DNA of 64,000 bases from Dactylosporangium aurantiacum (GCF_000716715.1 NZ_JNYJ01000013.1:186001-250000), one strand, 5' to 3'; counted from the first letter of the stretch, positions 26,449 through 35,590 are shown. The notes: generated by a model not told the origin, from the letters alone. Program-made: numbers and translations.

Positions 26449-27738
26449 TTACGCCGCTTCTGAGGTCGCCGGCCAGATATCGGTGGGCTGATCGGGGGGT
26501 CTGGTGGTGGGTTGGCGCAGTGCCCACCAGAGGGCGGCGAAGGCGGCGGGGTAGAGCAGGTAGCCGAAGCGGGTCGACGGGATGAGCATGATCGCGGCGG
26601 TGAGGCCGATCGCGGTGACGAGGGCGGCGGCACGGGTGTCCTGTGGTGGGCGGCGCAGGAGCCAGACGCCGATGGCGAGGCCGACGGCGACCAGGAGCGA
26701 CAGGGCGATGATGCGGCCCGCGCCGGTCGACGAGGCGATGAGCTGGCCGGGCAGGGGAGACTGCGCCGGGCTGGTGACGAGGCCGTGGCCGGAGGGGAAG
26801 CGCAGGACGTTCTCGACGAACGCGGACGGCGCGACGGCGAGGACGGGCAGCATCACCAGCAGCGGCAGGCCGAACGCGCCGAGGGCGAACACCGCGGCGC
26901 GCCGGACGGCACCCGCCGCAACGACGCCGTCCGACGCGGCGCTCGACCGGGCCGTCCCGCCGGCACACCGCAGCGCGAGCACCAGCAGTACAAGAGCGAC
27001 AGGGAGAGCGAACAGCTTCAACGCGCCGGCCAGACCGATCGTCACGCCCGCCGCGACCCAACGGTGTCTGGCGGTGAAGGCCATGGCCAGCAGGGCCAGG
27101 CTGACCACCGGCAGGTCGTCGCCGCCGGTGGTCAGGGTGAGGGTGCAGATCGGCAGGACGGCGATGGACTGGGCGACGATGACCAGCCCGGGCGGAGCGA
27201 CGAGGTCGGTGAGCAGTCGCAGCGTCCACAGGAGGGCGGCGATCGTGGCGGCCGCGAACCAGATCCGCGCGTCGGTCCACCAGTGCTCGCCGAGGACCGC
27301 CCGGGGGATCCCGAAGATCGCCATGCCGGGCTGGTACGGCGAGTACCCGAGCAACCGGTCCGGCGCGGGGAGGGCGGCGATGGCGGGGCGGTCGAGGTAG
27401 GGGGTGCCGGTGTCGAGCAGGCGCCGGCCCATGTGCTCGACGACGAGGACCTCTTCCTGCGCCCGGTCGGTGCGGCCGCCGGCGCGCTGCACGGCCTGGA
27501 TGACCAGGGGCACGAGCGTGACCGCGACGAAGACGGCGAAGGTCAGCGCGAGGCGGCGGAGCACGACGAACGTGACCAGGAACGCGGCGGCGTACCCCCA
27601 CCAGGCGACGGCGCCCCAGGCCCGGTGCGGCAGCAGGGTCGACGTGACGGCGGTGAGTGCGGCGAAGGCAGCGGACAGGCCGTAGAGGACGGCGTCGCTG
27701 ACGCGGGGGCGGGACCAGAACGTGGCTATGGCACCCAT
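26449..27738 (-). CDS. GT87/GT-C-like integral membrane protein
   Basis: A 429-residue protein with about 10-11 membrane segments. The first external loop has GTPYLDRPA, YSPYQPGMAIFGIP and EHWWTDAR, similar in arrangement to GT87-type polyprenol-dependent glycosyltransferases, and AGALKLFALPVAL resembles their AxKxxP region. No acceptor can be named. The ATG at 27738 overlaps the end of the GGDEF-EAL gene by 13 bp. Confidence 0.65.
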   Translation of the reverse strand: MGAIATFWSRPRVSDAVLYGLSAAFAALTAVTSTLLPHRAWGAVAWWGYAAAFLVTFVVLRRLALTFAVFVAVTLVPLVIQAVQRAGGRTDRAQEEVLVVEHMGRRLLDTGTPYLDRPAIAALPAPDRLLGYSPYQPGMAIFGIPRAVLGEHWWTDARIWFAAATIAALLWTLRLLTDLVAPPGLVIVAQSIAVLPICTLTLTTGGDDLPVVSLALLAMAFTARHRWVAAGVTIGLAGALKLFALPVALVLLVLALRCAGGTARSSAASDGVVAAGAVRRAAVFALGAFGLPLLVMLPVLAVAPSAFVENVLRFPSGHGLVTSPAQSPLPGQLIASSTGAGRIIALSLLVAVGLAIGVWLLRRPPQDTRAAALVTAIGLTAAIMLIPSTRFGYLLYPAAFAALWWALRQPTTRPPDQPTDIWPATSEAA

Positions 27739-30254
27739 TCTTGCCCGGGCTCGGCGGCGCCGGCGCGGCGGGACCTGCGGTTGCGTGGCAGGCGGATCAC
27801 GGTGTCGGTGTCGTGCAGGGGCGGCGCGAGGCAGCCGGGCTGGCCGTCGTGGCCGCGGCGCAGGGCGGCGAGCAGCCGGTCGGCGGGCATGGCGCGGGCG
27901 AAGAGGTGGCCCTGGCCGGCCGGGCAGCCGAGCTCCCACAGCTGCTGGCGTTGGTCTTCGCGTTCGATGCCTTCGGCGACGACGACCAGGCCGAGGCTGC
28001 GGCCGAGGTCGACGGTGGAGCGGACGACGGCGCCGGGGGCGGAGGTGTTCATGGCGGCGACGAAGCTGCGGTCGATCTTGAGTTCGTCGACGGCGACGCG
28101 GGCGAGGGTGGCCAGGGAGGAGAAGCCGGTGCCGAAGTCGTCGAGGGCGAGGCGGATGCCCTGGTCGCGCAGGGCGGCGAGGACGTCGTCGACGACCTCG
28201 AGCTTGCTGAGGGTGATGGATTCGGTGAGCTCGATGACGAGCGAGGAGGACGGCACGCCGCGGGCGGCGAGGCGGCGGGCGACGGCGTCGGGGAACGACG
28301 GGTCGAGCAGGCTGCGGGGGGAGACGTTGACGGCGACGGGGATGTCGTGGCCGGCGTCGGCCCACTGCGAGACGGCGATCAGTGCCTGGTCGAGGACGGC
28401 GTCGGCGAACGCGGAGAGCTGGCCGGAGCGTTCGATGGCGGGCAGGAACCGGTCCGGTGCCAGGTCGCCGCGGTCGGGGTGGTGCCAGCGGGTGAGTGCC
28501 TCGGCGGCGATGACCTGGCCGGTGGCGAGGTCGACGATCGGCTGGAAGTTGACGACGAACTGGCCCTCGGCGACGGCGCGGGCGAGGTCGCCGCCGAGGG
28601 TGAGGGTGCCGATGTCGGCGGTGTCGCGGGCGTGCGCGTACACGACGACCCGCTGGCCGTCCTGTTTCGCCTGGTACAGGGCGACGTCGGCGCGCCGGAG
28701 CAGCTCGCCGACGGTGCCGCCGCTGGCGGTCGTGACGCCGCAGCTGGCCTCGACGCTGATGCGCATGTCGTCGAGCTGGATGGGCGGGGCGAGGGCGTCG
28801 AGGATGGTGTGGGCGCGCATCTCGGCGAGGGCGGGGGCGCTGAGGTTGGCGAGGATGACGGCGAACTCGTCGCCGCCGAACCGGGCGACCAGGTCGTCTT
28901 CGCGGACGGCGGCGGTGAGGCGTTCGCCCACGGTGATCAGGACCCGGTCGCCGGCGGAGTGGCCGAGGGTGTCGTTGACCTCTTTGAAGTGGTTGAGGTC
29001 GATGAGCAGGACGCCGACGATGCCGGTGGCGAGCGCTTCGTCGCCGTACTGCTGCAGCTTGCGCCGGTTGGCGAGGTGGGTCAGGGGGTCCTGGGCGGCG
29101 GCCCGGGCGTGGCTGTCGGCGAGGCGTTGGGTCTCGGCGAAGGTGGACGCGTTGCGGATGGCGGTGCACAGCGCGGCGGCGAACGTGTGCAGCGTGTAAC
29201 CCTCGCGCTCGGTGAGCTTGACCGGTGCGCGGAACCGCAGCCGCAGCTCGCCGAGGTCGGCGTCGCCGCGGTAGCTCTCCAGGCCGATGGGGATGACGAA
29301 GCCGGCGGCGGGTGGTGCGTCGTCGGGGTGGCCGTCGTACAGGATGTCCCGGCCGTTGCTGCGGACCAGCCGGGCCTCGCCGGCCTGCGGGCGGATCTGG
29401 ACCTCGACCTCGTCGGTGGAGAACAGGTCGGCGGCCTTGCGCACGGCGGCGTGCAGCACCGCGGTCTGGTCGACGGAGTTGAACTCGTCGGTGGCCTCGG
29501 CGAGCCGCTGCCACGCCTCGTTGCCCTGGCGGGCGCGGACCCGGTTGCCGGAGGCGAGGTGGATGCACCACAGCAGCAGCGGAAGGATCAGCACGAGCCA
29601 GTGGTTGACGTGGTACACCACGACGGTGGCGACGGCGATGATGAACGCGCCGGCCTGCACGACGGCGAGGAGGCCCCAGTCGGCGAAGAGCCGCTGCCGG
29701 TACGACGTCCGGGTGAGCATCGCGAACAGGCCCTTGGACACGAGCTCATCGACGATGAAGTAGCCGACTGAGGCGAGCACGGTCGCGGCGAGGGCGTCGC
29801 TGATGGGTCCGGTGCGGTCGGCGGTGACGAGGATCGGCTGGAAGCCGAGGGCGGCGACGGCGAGCGCCGCGGCGGTGCCGTTGAGCACTTCCTTGCCGAC
29901 ATTGAAACTGATCTTCACTGGCACGTGGGCCACGTTGAGCAACTGGTCGGCGAGCTTGCCGACGGCGACGGAAAGGATCACGAACGGCGCCGGCAGGAAC
30001 ACCGCAGCCACGACGATGACCGCCGATACCGGCGACGAGCCGTGGATGGCGGAACGGATCCGGATCTGGATCCGCATGTACCCGCAGACGGTGACGAGCA
30101 CCGTCGGCAGCGGCAGGAAAAGGGCCAGGCTGCCGTAGTCCTTGATCAGCCACAATGCGGCGGCGACGGCGACGCCCGCACCGACGACGACGGGACCAAC
30201 GAGACGCCAGAGGCGCCGGTTGGTCGCGTCGTCGGTACCCATTGGTCTTTGCAT
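27726..30254 (-). CDS. Membrane-anchored GGDEF-EAL protein (cyclic-di-GMP turnover)
   Basis: An 842-residue protein. Residues 15-240 hold about eight hydrophobic segments (MASE-like sensor). A GAF-like stretch lies at about 250-385. The GGDEF domain follows with the intact RFGGDEFAVI active site, then an EAL domain with AEALTRWHHP, NVSPRSL, ELTES and LDDFGTGFSS. Both the cyclase and the phosphodiesterase motifs look complete. c-di-GMP controls development and morphology in actinobacteria. Two ATG starts, 30254 and 30242, are possible; neither has a clear Shine-Dalgarno sequence. Confidence 0.92.
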   Translation of the reverse strand: MQRPMGTDDATNRRLWRLVGPVVVGAGVAVAAALWLIKDYGSLALFLPLPTVLVTVCGYMRIQIRIRSAIHGSSPVSAVIVVAAVFLPAPFVILSVAVGKLADQLLNVAHVPVKISFNVGKEVLNGTAAALAVAALGFQPILVTADRTGPISDALAATVLASVGYFIVDELVSKGLFAMLTRTSYRQRLFADWGLLAVVQAGAFIIAVATVVVYHVNHWLVLILPLLLWCIHLASGNRVRARQGNEAWQRLAEATDEFNSVDQTAVLHAAVRKAADLFSTDEVEVQIRPQAGEARLVRSNGRDILYDGHPDDAPPAAGFVIPIGLESYRGDADLGELRLRFRAPVKLTEREGYTLHTFAAALCTAIRNASTFAETQRLADSHARAAAQDPLTHLANRRKLQQYGDEALATGIVGVLLIDLNHFKEVNDTLGHSAGDRVLITVGERLTAAVREDDLVARFGGDEFAVILANLSAPALAEMRAHTILDALAPPIQLDDMRISVEASCGVTTASGGTVGELLRRADVALYQAKQDGQRVVVYAHARDTADIGTLTLGGDLARAVAEGQFVVNFQPIVDLATGQVIAAEALTRWHHPDRGDLAPDRFLPAIERSGQLSAFADAVLDQALIAVSQWADAGHDIPVAVNVSPRSLLDPSFPDAVARRLAARGVPSSSLVIELTESITLSKLEVVDDVLAALRDQGIRLALDDFGTGFSSLATLARVAVDELKIDRSFVAAMNTSAPGAVVRSTVDLGRSLGLVVVAEGIEREDQRQQLWELGCPAGQGHLFARAMPADRLLAALRRGHDGQPGCLAPPLHDTDTVIRLPRNRRSRRAGAAEPGQEWVP

Positions 30255-30601
30255 CGCGGTTCGCTCATCGTGACCGATGGGCGTGTGTTCCTGTCAAGGC
30301 CGGAAATTTCAGAGCCAGTCGTGGTTGCGCATTGCTGCCCCCTAAGTCGTATCGCGGTTACGACCCCCGTTACCGAAGATATCGATAATCATCGAACTCT
30401 TCGGCGTTGAACGAAGCCTAGGGTGCATTTCGCAAGTTGCCCATACCCTTTTGTCCGTCGACTCACAGTTTGCGAAGAAGGGCATGACTTGTCATATTTT
30501 GGTGACCCGAAAGTTACGCTCCGTGGAGCTTGGCCGGCCCTTGTTCCCACCAGCGTGCATGATCAAACCGCAGTTCAGCGCAACGCCGATAGGGTGTTGT
30601 C
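30255..30601. other. Divergent intergenic region, lower in GC, with one stem-loop
   Basis: This 347-bp gap between the GGDEF-EAL gene and moaC is AT-richer than its surroundings and holds no gene. At 30373-30404 CCGAAGA/TCTTCGG and TCGAT/ATCGA form a two-part stem with a 4-nt loop that could be an operator or RNA hairpin. Another stretch, GTGACCCGAAAGTTACG (about 30500), is of unknown meaning. I could not match a known riboswitch. Confidence 0.5.
30590..30595 (+). promoter_or_regulatory. -10 box TAGGGT of moaC, leaderless type
   Basis: TAGGGT ends 6 nt before the GTG at 30602 and no Shine-Dalgarno sequence is present. Confidence 0.5.
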
Positions 30602-31078
30602 GTGGCACATGAACTGACGCATGTCGACCGGACTGGCGCGGCACGGATGGTGGACGTCGCGGGCAAGGAAATCACCGCCCGGCGCGCGGTTGCGGCTGGT
30701 TCCGTCCGTACAACGGCCGACGTAATAGCGTTGTTGCACGACGGTGCGTTACCCAAGGGTGACGCATTGGCCGTCGCGCGGATCGCCGGAATCATGGGTG
30801 CCAAACGCACGCCCGATCTCATCCCGTTATGTCATCCGATTGCCCTTCACGGAGTGACCGTGGACCTTACGTTGGGTGACGACTCGGTTGACATTGTGGT
30901 GGCCGCCCGGACCGCCGACCGCACCGGCGTGGAAATGGAGGCGCTGACCGCCGTCGCCGCCGCCGGCCTGGCCCTCATTGACATGATCAAGGCGGTCGAC
31001 CCGGCCGCCTCGCTGGAAGGAGTACGGGTGCTGCGCAAGGAAGGCGGCAAGACCGGCCTCTGGGAGCGGGCCTCGTGA
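30602..31078 (+). CDS. moaC: Cyclic pyranopterin monophosphate synthase MoaC
   Basis: A 158-residue MoaC with VDVAGKEITARRAVAAG, IMGAKRTPDLIPLCHP and TGVEMEALTAVAAAGL ... DMIKAVDP, the conserved active-site blocks. With MoaA (encoded at 49987-51018) it makes cPMP from GTP. The start is GTG at 30602 after a TAGGGT box. Its stop overlaps the next start (GTGA). Confidence 0.95.
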   Translation: MAHELTHVDRTGAARMVDVAGKEITARRAVAAGSVRTTADVIALLHDGALPKGDALAVARIAGIMGAKRTPDLIPLCHPIALHGVTVDLTLGDDSVDIVVAARTADRTGVEMEALTAVAAAGLALIDMIKAVDPAASLEGVRVLRKEGGKTGLWERAS

Positions 31079-31542
31079 AGGCCGTCGTGATCGTGGCCTC
31101 CAACCGCGCCGCGGCCGGGATCTACGCCGACACCAGCGGCCCGCTGCTCGTCGCCGGCCTGCGCGAGCTGGGCTGCGACGTCGGCGACCCCGTCGTCGTG
31201 CCCGACGGGCCGCCGGTCGAGGAGGCGCTGAGAGCCGCGGTCGCCGGCGGCGCCGACGTGATCGTGACCAGCGGCGGCACCGGCGTCACCCCCACCGACG
31301 CCACCCCGGAGATGACCCGCCGCGTGCTGGACTACGAGGTGCCCGGCATCGCCGAGGCGATCCGCGCCGCGGGCGCGGCGAAGGTGCCGACGGCCATCCT
31401 GTCCCGCGGGCTCAGCGGCGTCGCCGGGCGCACCCTCATCGTCAACCTGCCCGGCTCGAAGGGCGGCGCGAAGGACGGCCTGGCCGTGCTCGGCCCGGTC
31501 CTCGCGCACGCCGTCGACCAGCTCCGCGGCGGCGACCACTGA
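31075..31542 (+). CDS. MoaB/Mog-type molybdopterin-binding protein
   Basis: A 155-residue protein of the MoCF fold: VIVASNRAAAGIYADTSGP, VIVTSGGTGVTPTDATPE and LIVNLPGSKGGAKD. This subgroup adenylates molybdopterin (Mog/MoaB) before metal insertion. Which E. coli protein it equals is not decided by sequence alone. It is coupled to moaC by a 4-bp overlap and precedes moeA. Confidence 0.9.
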   Translation: MKAVVIVASNRAAAGIYADTSGPLLVAGLRELGCDVGDPVVVPDGPPVEEALRAAVAGGADVIVTSGGTGVTPTDATPEMTRRVLDYEVPGIAEAIRAAGAAKVPTAILSRGLSGVAGRTLIVNLPGSKGGAKDGLAVLGPVLAHAVDQLRGGDH

Positions 31543-31567
31543 CCGCGATGCCGGCAGCGCCACGGAC

Positions 31568-31573
31568 TAGGCT
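31568..31573 (+). promoter_or_regulatory. -10 box TAGGCT of moeA, leaderless type
   Basis: TAGGCT ends exactly 6 nt before the GTG at 31580. It suggests that moeA-moaE have their own transcript in addition to read-through from moaC. Confidence 0.5.
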
Positions 31574-31579
31574 CGACGC

Positions 31580-32782
31580 GTGACGTTACCGATCGCGTGG
31601 ACCGATGCCCGCGAGGCGGTGTTCGAGGCGGGTTCGGCGGCCGCGTCGAGCCCCGTGCCCGTCCCCCTCGTCGAGTCCGACGGCCTGACCCTCGCCGAGC
31701 CGCTGACCACGCTCACCGCGCTGCCGGCGTTTCCCACCTCGAGCGTCGACGGCTGGGCCGTGCGCGGCCCGGCGCCCTGGCGGATCATCGGCCGGGTGCT
31801 CGCCGGTGACCAGGCCGAGCCGCTGACCACCGACGGCACCTGCGTGGAGATCGCCACCGGCGGCATGGTCCCGGAGGGCACCGCCTATGTCGTGCGCATC
31901 GAGGACTCCAAGGTCGAAGGCGAGCACGTCGTCGCCGGCGAGCCCCGCAAGATGCCCGACTGGCGGCTGACCGGCGAGGAGGCCGACCTCGGCGAGGAGC
32001 TCCTGCCCGCCGGCACGCCGATCACCCCGGGCGTCATCGGCCTCGCCGCCGCCTGCGGCTACGACACGCTGTCGTGCCGGCCCAGGCCGCGCAGCGCGCT
32101 GCTGGTCTTCGGCGACGAGCTGCTCACCGAGGGCGTCCCCGGCGGCGGGCGGGTCCGCGACGCGCTCGGCCCGTCCCTGCCCTCGTGGCTGCGCCGGGCC
32201 GGCACCGACGTCGTGCACCACCGCGCCCCGGTCGCGGACACCCTCGAGGACCACGTCGCCGCGCTGCGGGCCGCCGTCGACGCCGGCGCCCAGGTCATCT
32301 GCACCACCGGCGGCACCATGCACGGCCCCGTCGACCACCTGCACCCCGCCCTGGCCGAGCTGGGCGCCACCTACGTCGTCAACACGGTGGCCGTGCGCCC
32401 CGGCTTCCCGATGCTCGTCGCGCAACTGCCCGGTGGCCAGTTCGTCGCGGGCCTGCCCGGCAACCCGCAGTCCACGTTCGTCGCGTTGGTTTCGCTGGTA
32501 CTGCCACTGCTCGCCGGACTGACCGGCCGGCCCCGACCGGCACACGCCACCGTCAAGCTGGGCGCCGACATCCCCGGGCGGGGCGACTACACCCACCTGG
32601 CGCTGGTGCGCCGGGATCCGCAGGACGGCCTGGCGTATCCCGTGGCCCACGCCGGGTCCTCGATGCTGAGAGGGCTGGCCAACTCGATCGGATTCGCGAT
32701 CATCCCGCCCGGCGGGCGGGGCCTCGCGGGGACGCCGGCGCAGCTCGTACCGCTGCCGATTCTGGATGGGGAGCGGGTGTGA
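31580..32782 (+). CDS. moeA: Divergent molybdopterin molybdenumtransferase MoeA
   Basis: A 400-residue MoeA-like protein with SSVDGWAVRG, EIATGGMVPEG, LLVFGDELL, ICTTGGTMHGPVDH and FVAGLPGNPQST in the usual order. The acidic and Thr residues thought to bind metal and substrate are kept. Two motifs differ: KPGKP reads RPGFP, and the segment after GDEL lacks the usual DSN (RVRDALGP). It should insert molybdate into adenylated molybdopterin. Its stop overlaps moaE by 4 bp. Confidence 0.85.
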   Translation: MTLPIAWTDAREAVFEAGSAAASSPVPVPLVESDGLTLAEPLTTLTALPAFPTSSVDGWAVRGPAPWRIIGRVLAGDQAEPLTTDGTCVEIATGGMVPEGTAYVVRIEDSKVEGEHVVAGEPRKMPDWRLTGEEADLGEELLPAGTPITPGVIGLAAACGYDTLSCRPRPRSALLVFGDELLTEGVPGGGRVRDALGPSLPSWLRRAGTDVVHHRAPVADTLEDHVAALRAAVDAGAQVICTTGGTMHGPVDHLHPALAELGATYVVNTVAVRPGFPMLVAQLPGGQFVAGLPGNPQSTFVALVSLVLPLLAGLTGRPRPAHATVKLGADIPGRGDYTHLALVRRDPQDGLAYPVAHAGSSMLRGLANSIGFAIIPPGGRGLAGTPAQLVPLPILDGERV

Positions 32783-33201
32783 CCGACCGCATCACGGTCC
32801 TGGTGACCAGCGAGCCGATCGACGTGACCTCCCACGAGCAGGCGGTCGCCGACCGCGCCGCGGGCGCCGTCGTGTCCTTCGCCGGCGTGGTGCGCGACCA
32901 CGACGGCGGGCGCGGCGTGGTGGAGCTCGAGTACGAGGGCCACCCCAGCGCCGGCGACATCCTCGCCGAGATCGCCGCGGAGATCGCGGCCGAGCCGGCC
33001 GTGCACGCGCTCGCCGTGTCGCACCGCGTCGGCCGGCTGGAGATCGGCGACGTGGCGCTGGCGGCGGCGATCTCCACCTCGCATCGGGCGGACGCGTTCC
33101 AGCTGTGCGCGCGGCTCGTCGACGAGGTGAAGGCCAGGCTGCCGGTGTGGAAGCGGCAGGTCTTCACCGACGGCGAAGAGGAATGGGTCAACTGCCCGTA
33201 G
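32779..33201 (+). CDS. moaE: Molybdopterin synthase catalytic subunit MoaE
   Basis: A 140-residue MoaE: GAVVSFAGVVRDHDGGRGV, LEYEGHPSAG, VSHRVGRLEIGDVAL, DEVKARLPVWKRQVF with the catalytic lysines. It joins MoaD (encoded at 49745-49990) to convert cPMP to molybdopterin. GTG start inside the GTGA overlap with moeA. Confidence 0.93.
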   Translation: MTDRITVLVTSEPIDVTSHEQAVADRAAGAVVSFAGVVRDHDGGRGVVELEYEGHPSAGDILAEIAAEIAAEPAVHALAVSHRVGRLEIGDVALAAAISTSHRADAFQLCARLVDEVKARLPVWKRQVFTDGEEEWVNCP

Positions 33202-33246
33202 CCGGCGCTCTGCCCGGGTTCGTTCTGGGTGGCGCGTTCTCCCGGC

Positions 33247-33843
33247 CTACCCCAGGCGGCGTCCGGCCTGGGCTGCCAGGCGGGCGATGCGGGCGTCCCG
33301 CACGACGTGCCGGGCTTCCCGCTGCGCCGTGTGCACCGCGTGCTGGGCCTCCCGGCGCGCGGTCCGGGCCGTGTAACCGGCGCCGCGGCGCGCGTTGCGG
33401 GCCGTGTTGCGAGTCCGCCACGCCAGGCTGGGCCGGCCCTCGTTGTCCAGCGCCGCGAACAGCAGCCCGCCGAACAGCCCGAGGTTCTTGAGGAAGTTGA
33501 TCCGCTGCTGGTTGCGCTGCGCCGGGTCCTCGACCTCCCAGTACGCGTGCCCGGCGAGGGTCGTCGGCACCAGCGAGCCGGCCAGCACCAGCGCCGCCGG
33601 GGTCGTCGCCTTGCCGGTGGCCAGCAGGAGCCCGCCGGCGACCTGTGCCGCGCCGTTGACCCGTACCAGCGTCTCGGCGTCGGTGGGCAGGCGCGGGTGG
33701 ACCGCGTGCAGCGTCGGCTCCAGCCGGTCCGTGACCGGGCGGGCCTTGCCGGCGAGTTTCGCGGGGTCACGGAACGCCGCCCACCCCTGAATGACGAAAA
33801 TGGCGGCGAGCATCGAGCGGGCCGCTGTGCGCACGGGTCTCAT
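33247..33843 (-). CDS. DoxX-family membrane protein
   Basis: A 198-residue protein with about four hydrophobic segments and typical DoxX features: an N-terminal IFVIQGWAAFRDP, LVRVNGAAQVAGGLLLATGK, and a final NFLKNLGLFGGLLFAALD. A basic Arg/Ala-rich helix of about 60 residues follows. DoxX proteins are linked to redox stress in mycobacteria. The ATG at 33843 is chosen because the first helix begins just after it. It is divergent from the SWIM gene. Confidence 0.8.
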   Translation of the reverse strand: MRPVRTAARSMLAAIFVIQGWAAFRDPAKLAGKARPVTDRLEPTLHAVHPRLPTDAETLVRVNGAAQVAGGLLLATGKATTPAALVLAGSLVPTTLAGHAYWEVEDPAQRNQQRINFLKNLGLFGGLLFAALDNEGRPSLAWRTRNTARNARRGAGYTARTARREAQHAVHTAQREARHVVRDARIARLAAQAGRRLG

Positions 33844-33884
33844 ACCGGGCTCATACCCAACCACGGAATGTCGTACCCCCTCAC

Positions 33885-33890
33885 TACGCT
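33885..33890 (+). promoter_or_regulatory. -10 box TACGCT of the SWIM gene, leaderless type
   Basis: TACGCT ends 7 nt before the ATG at 33898. It would start the SWIM/DUF5691/MoxR/DUF5682/vWA cluster. Confidence 0.5.
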
Positions 33891-33897
33891 TCGCAGC

Positions 33898-35250
33898 ATG
33901 GCCGAAACTTCGACGGAGACGACGGTCTGGACCACCGACCAGGTGATGGCGCTCGCCCCCGACGCGTCCGCGCAGCGGGCGGCTCGGGGCATGGCCGGTG
34001 ACCGAGCGTGGCTGGAGTCCGGGCTGAGCTCCACCGACGACGTGCCACCGACGGTCTGGGGGCTCTGCCAGGGCAGCGGCAGCACGCCCTATCAGACCGC
34101 CGTCGATCTCACCGAGCCCGCGTTCAAGTGCACCTGCCCGAGCCGCAAGTTCCCCTGCAAGCACGCCCTGGCCCTGCTCCTGCGCTGGTCAGCGGGGAGC
34201 GTCACCGACGCCACCGCACCCGGCTGGGTCCAGGAGTGGCAGTCGTCCCGCGCTGCCCGGCGCACCGGACCCACCCCGACCTCACCCGCCGCACCCGGCA
34301 GCGGCAGCACCGGTGGCGGCGGCCGGGCCGCCCCGGGCGAGAAGGCGCAGGCCCGCCGCGCCGACCGGATCTCCGCCGGCCTCGACGAGCTCGACCGCTG
34401 GCTCGCCGACCAGGCCCGGGCCGGGCTGGCGAGCGTCGCCAAGAGCGGCTATGCGCACTGGGACACGATGGCGGCCCGGCTCGTCGACGCCCAGGCCGCC
34501 GGTGCGGCCGGCATCCTGCGCCGCACTTCGGCCGTCACCAGCTCCCCCGAGCGGCTCCTCGGCGAGCTGGCCCGGCTCCACCTGCTCGTCGGCGGCTATC
34601 GGCGGATGGCCGAGCTGCCCGAGGAGCTCGCCGCCAGCGTCCGCATGCGGGTCGGCCTGCCGATCGCCACGGAGACCGTCCTGGCCGGGCCCGCCGTGCG
34701 CGACCGCTGGCAGGTCCACGGCGTCCGCGACGAGATCGAGGACCAGCTGACCGTCCGTCGCGCCTGGCTGCGCGGCGCCTCCACGCTGCGGCCCCTGCTC
34801 GTGCTGTCGTTCGCCGTCGCCGGGCAGTCCCTGCCGATCGACCTGCTGCCCGGCACGCAGATCGACGCCGACGTGTGCCTGTATCCCGGCGGGCAGCCGG
34901 CCCGCGCCCTGATCGCCAAGCGGCACGGTCCACCCGCACGGATGCACTCCGTCGCGGGCGCCGCGGGCATCGAGGCCAACCTGCGCGCCCACGCGGCCGC
35001 TCTCGCCGAGGACCCGTGGCTGGACTACTGGCCGATGACCATCGACGCGGTCTGCCCCACCCGTGACGGCGGCGCCTGGGTGCTGGTCGACCCCGAGGGC
35101 ACCGCCCTTCCCCTCGACCCGGCCTCGGGTGATCCGTGGCGGCTGCTGGCGATCACCGGCGGACGCCCGACGACGGTGACCGGCGAGTGGTCGGCGGGTG
35201 GGCTGCGGCCGCTCGGCGCCTGGTCCGAAGGCCGGCTGGTGCGGCTGTGA
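33898..35250 (+). CDS. SWIM zinc-finger protein
   Basis: A 450-residue protein. The SWIM motif CTCPSRKFPCKHALALLL (CxC...CxH) is at about residues 78-96, after a GLCQGSGSTPYQTAVDL lead-in. The rest is a helical region with an LxDELDRWLADQARAG segment and a C-terminal domain of unknown fold. SWIM fingers bind DNA or proteins. Homologues sit at the head of MoxR-vWA clusters, as here and in the E. coli yehLMPQ region. A 340-bp gap separates it from the next gene. Confidence 0.88.
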   Translation: MAETSTETTVWTTDQVMALAPDASAQRAARGMAGDRAWLESGLSSTDDVPPTVWGLCQGSGSTPYQTAVDLTEPAFKCTCPSRKFPCKHALALLLRWSAGSVTDATAPGWVQEWQSSRAARRTGPTPTSPAAPGSGSTGGGGRAAPGEKAQARRADRISAGLDELDRWLADQARAGLASVAKSGYAHWDTMAARLVDAQAAGAAGILRRTSAVTSSPERLLGELARLHLLVGGYRRMAELPEELAASVRMRVGLPIATETVLAGPAVRDRWQVHGVRDEIEDQLTVRRAWLRGASTLRPLLVLSFAVAGQSLPIDLLPGTQIDADVCLYPGGQPARALIAKRHGPPARMHSVAGAAGIEANLRAHAAALAEDPWLDYWPMTIDAVCPTRDGGAWVLVDPEGTALPLDPASGDPWRLLAITGGRPTTVTGEWSAGGLRPLGAWSEGRLVRL

Positions 35251-35333
35251 CCACTGTGGTGCTCGTGGGCGCGTGTGGTGCCGGCTTCGACGCCGTGCCG
35301 GTCGGTGCTGTGCCCCGCGCCGACGCTGGCGAT

Positions 35334-35411
35334 GGGGGACGGCCTCGGGTGGCGGTGGGTCACTGGGGGCGCGGGGGACGGCCTCGGGTGGCGGTGGGCC
35401 ACTGGGGGCGC
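35334..35411 (+). repeat. 39-bp tandem duplication in the SWIM-DUF5691 gap
   Basis: Two adjacent 39-bp copies (35334-35372 and 35373-35411), each beginning GGGGGACGGCCTCGGGTGG, differ at one base. The gap 35251-35590 otherwise holds no gene that I can support. Confidence 0.8.
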
Positions 35412-35590
35412 GACGGTGGGGTGGGTCGGCTTCTGGTTCGCGTGGGTGGCCTCGGGCACGAGCGCCGGCGAGATGTCGCGGTGCCCGGGTGCCCGGACGG
35501 TGTCGCGGCGGCAAGGTCCTGCGGTCCGTCCGCCGTGGTCGGGCGGCGGCGGGGCGCGGGCGGGCAGGGGAGTGCGGCGGAGGTGAGGGT

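Noticed and set aside
26449..29571. Minus-strand frame of 1040 codons as one large protein
   Set aside because: Only the part from 27738 down looks like a membrane protein; the upstream part is an Arg/Pro-rich shadow of the GGDEF-EAL gene.
30255..30601. Moco or cyclic-di-GMP riboswitch
   Set aside because: Tempting from the neighbours (moaC, GGDEF-EAL), but I could not match the conserved cores of either family, and moaC appears leaderless.
35275..35586. 103-codon plus-strand frame in the SWIM-DUF5691 gap
   Set aside because: Trp/Gly/Arg-rich low-complexity translation produced by the 39-bp tandem repeat; no Shine-Dalgarno.
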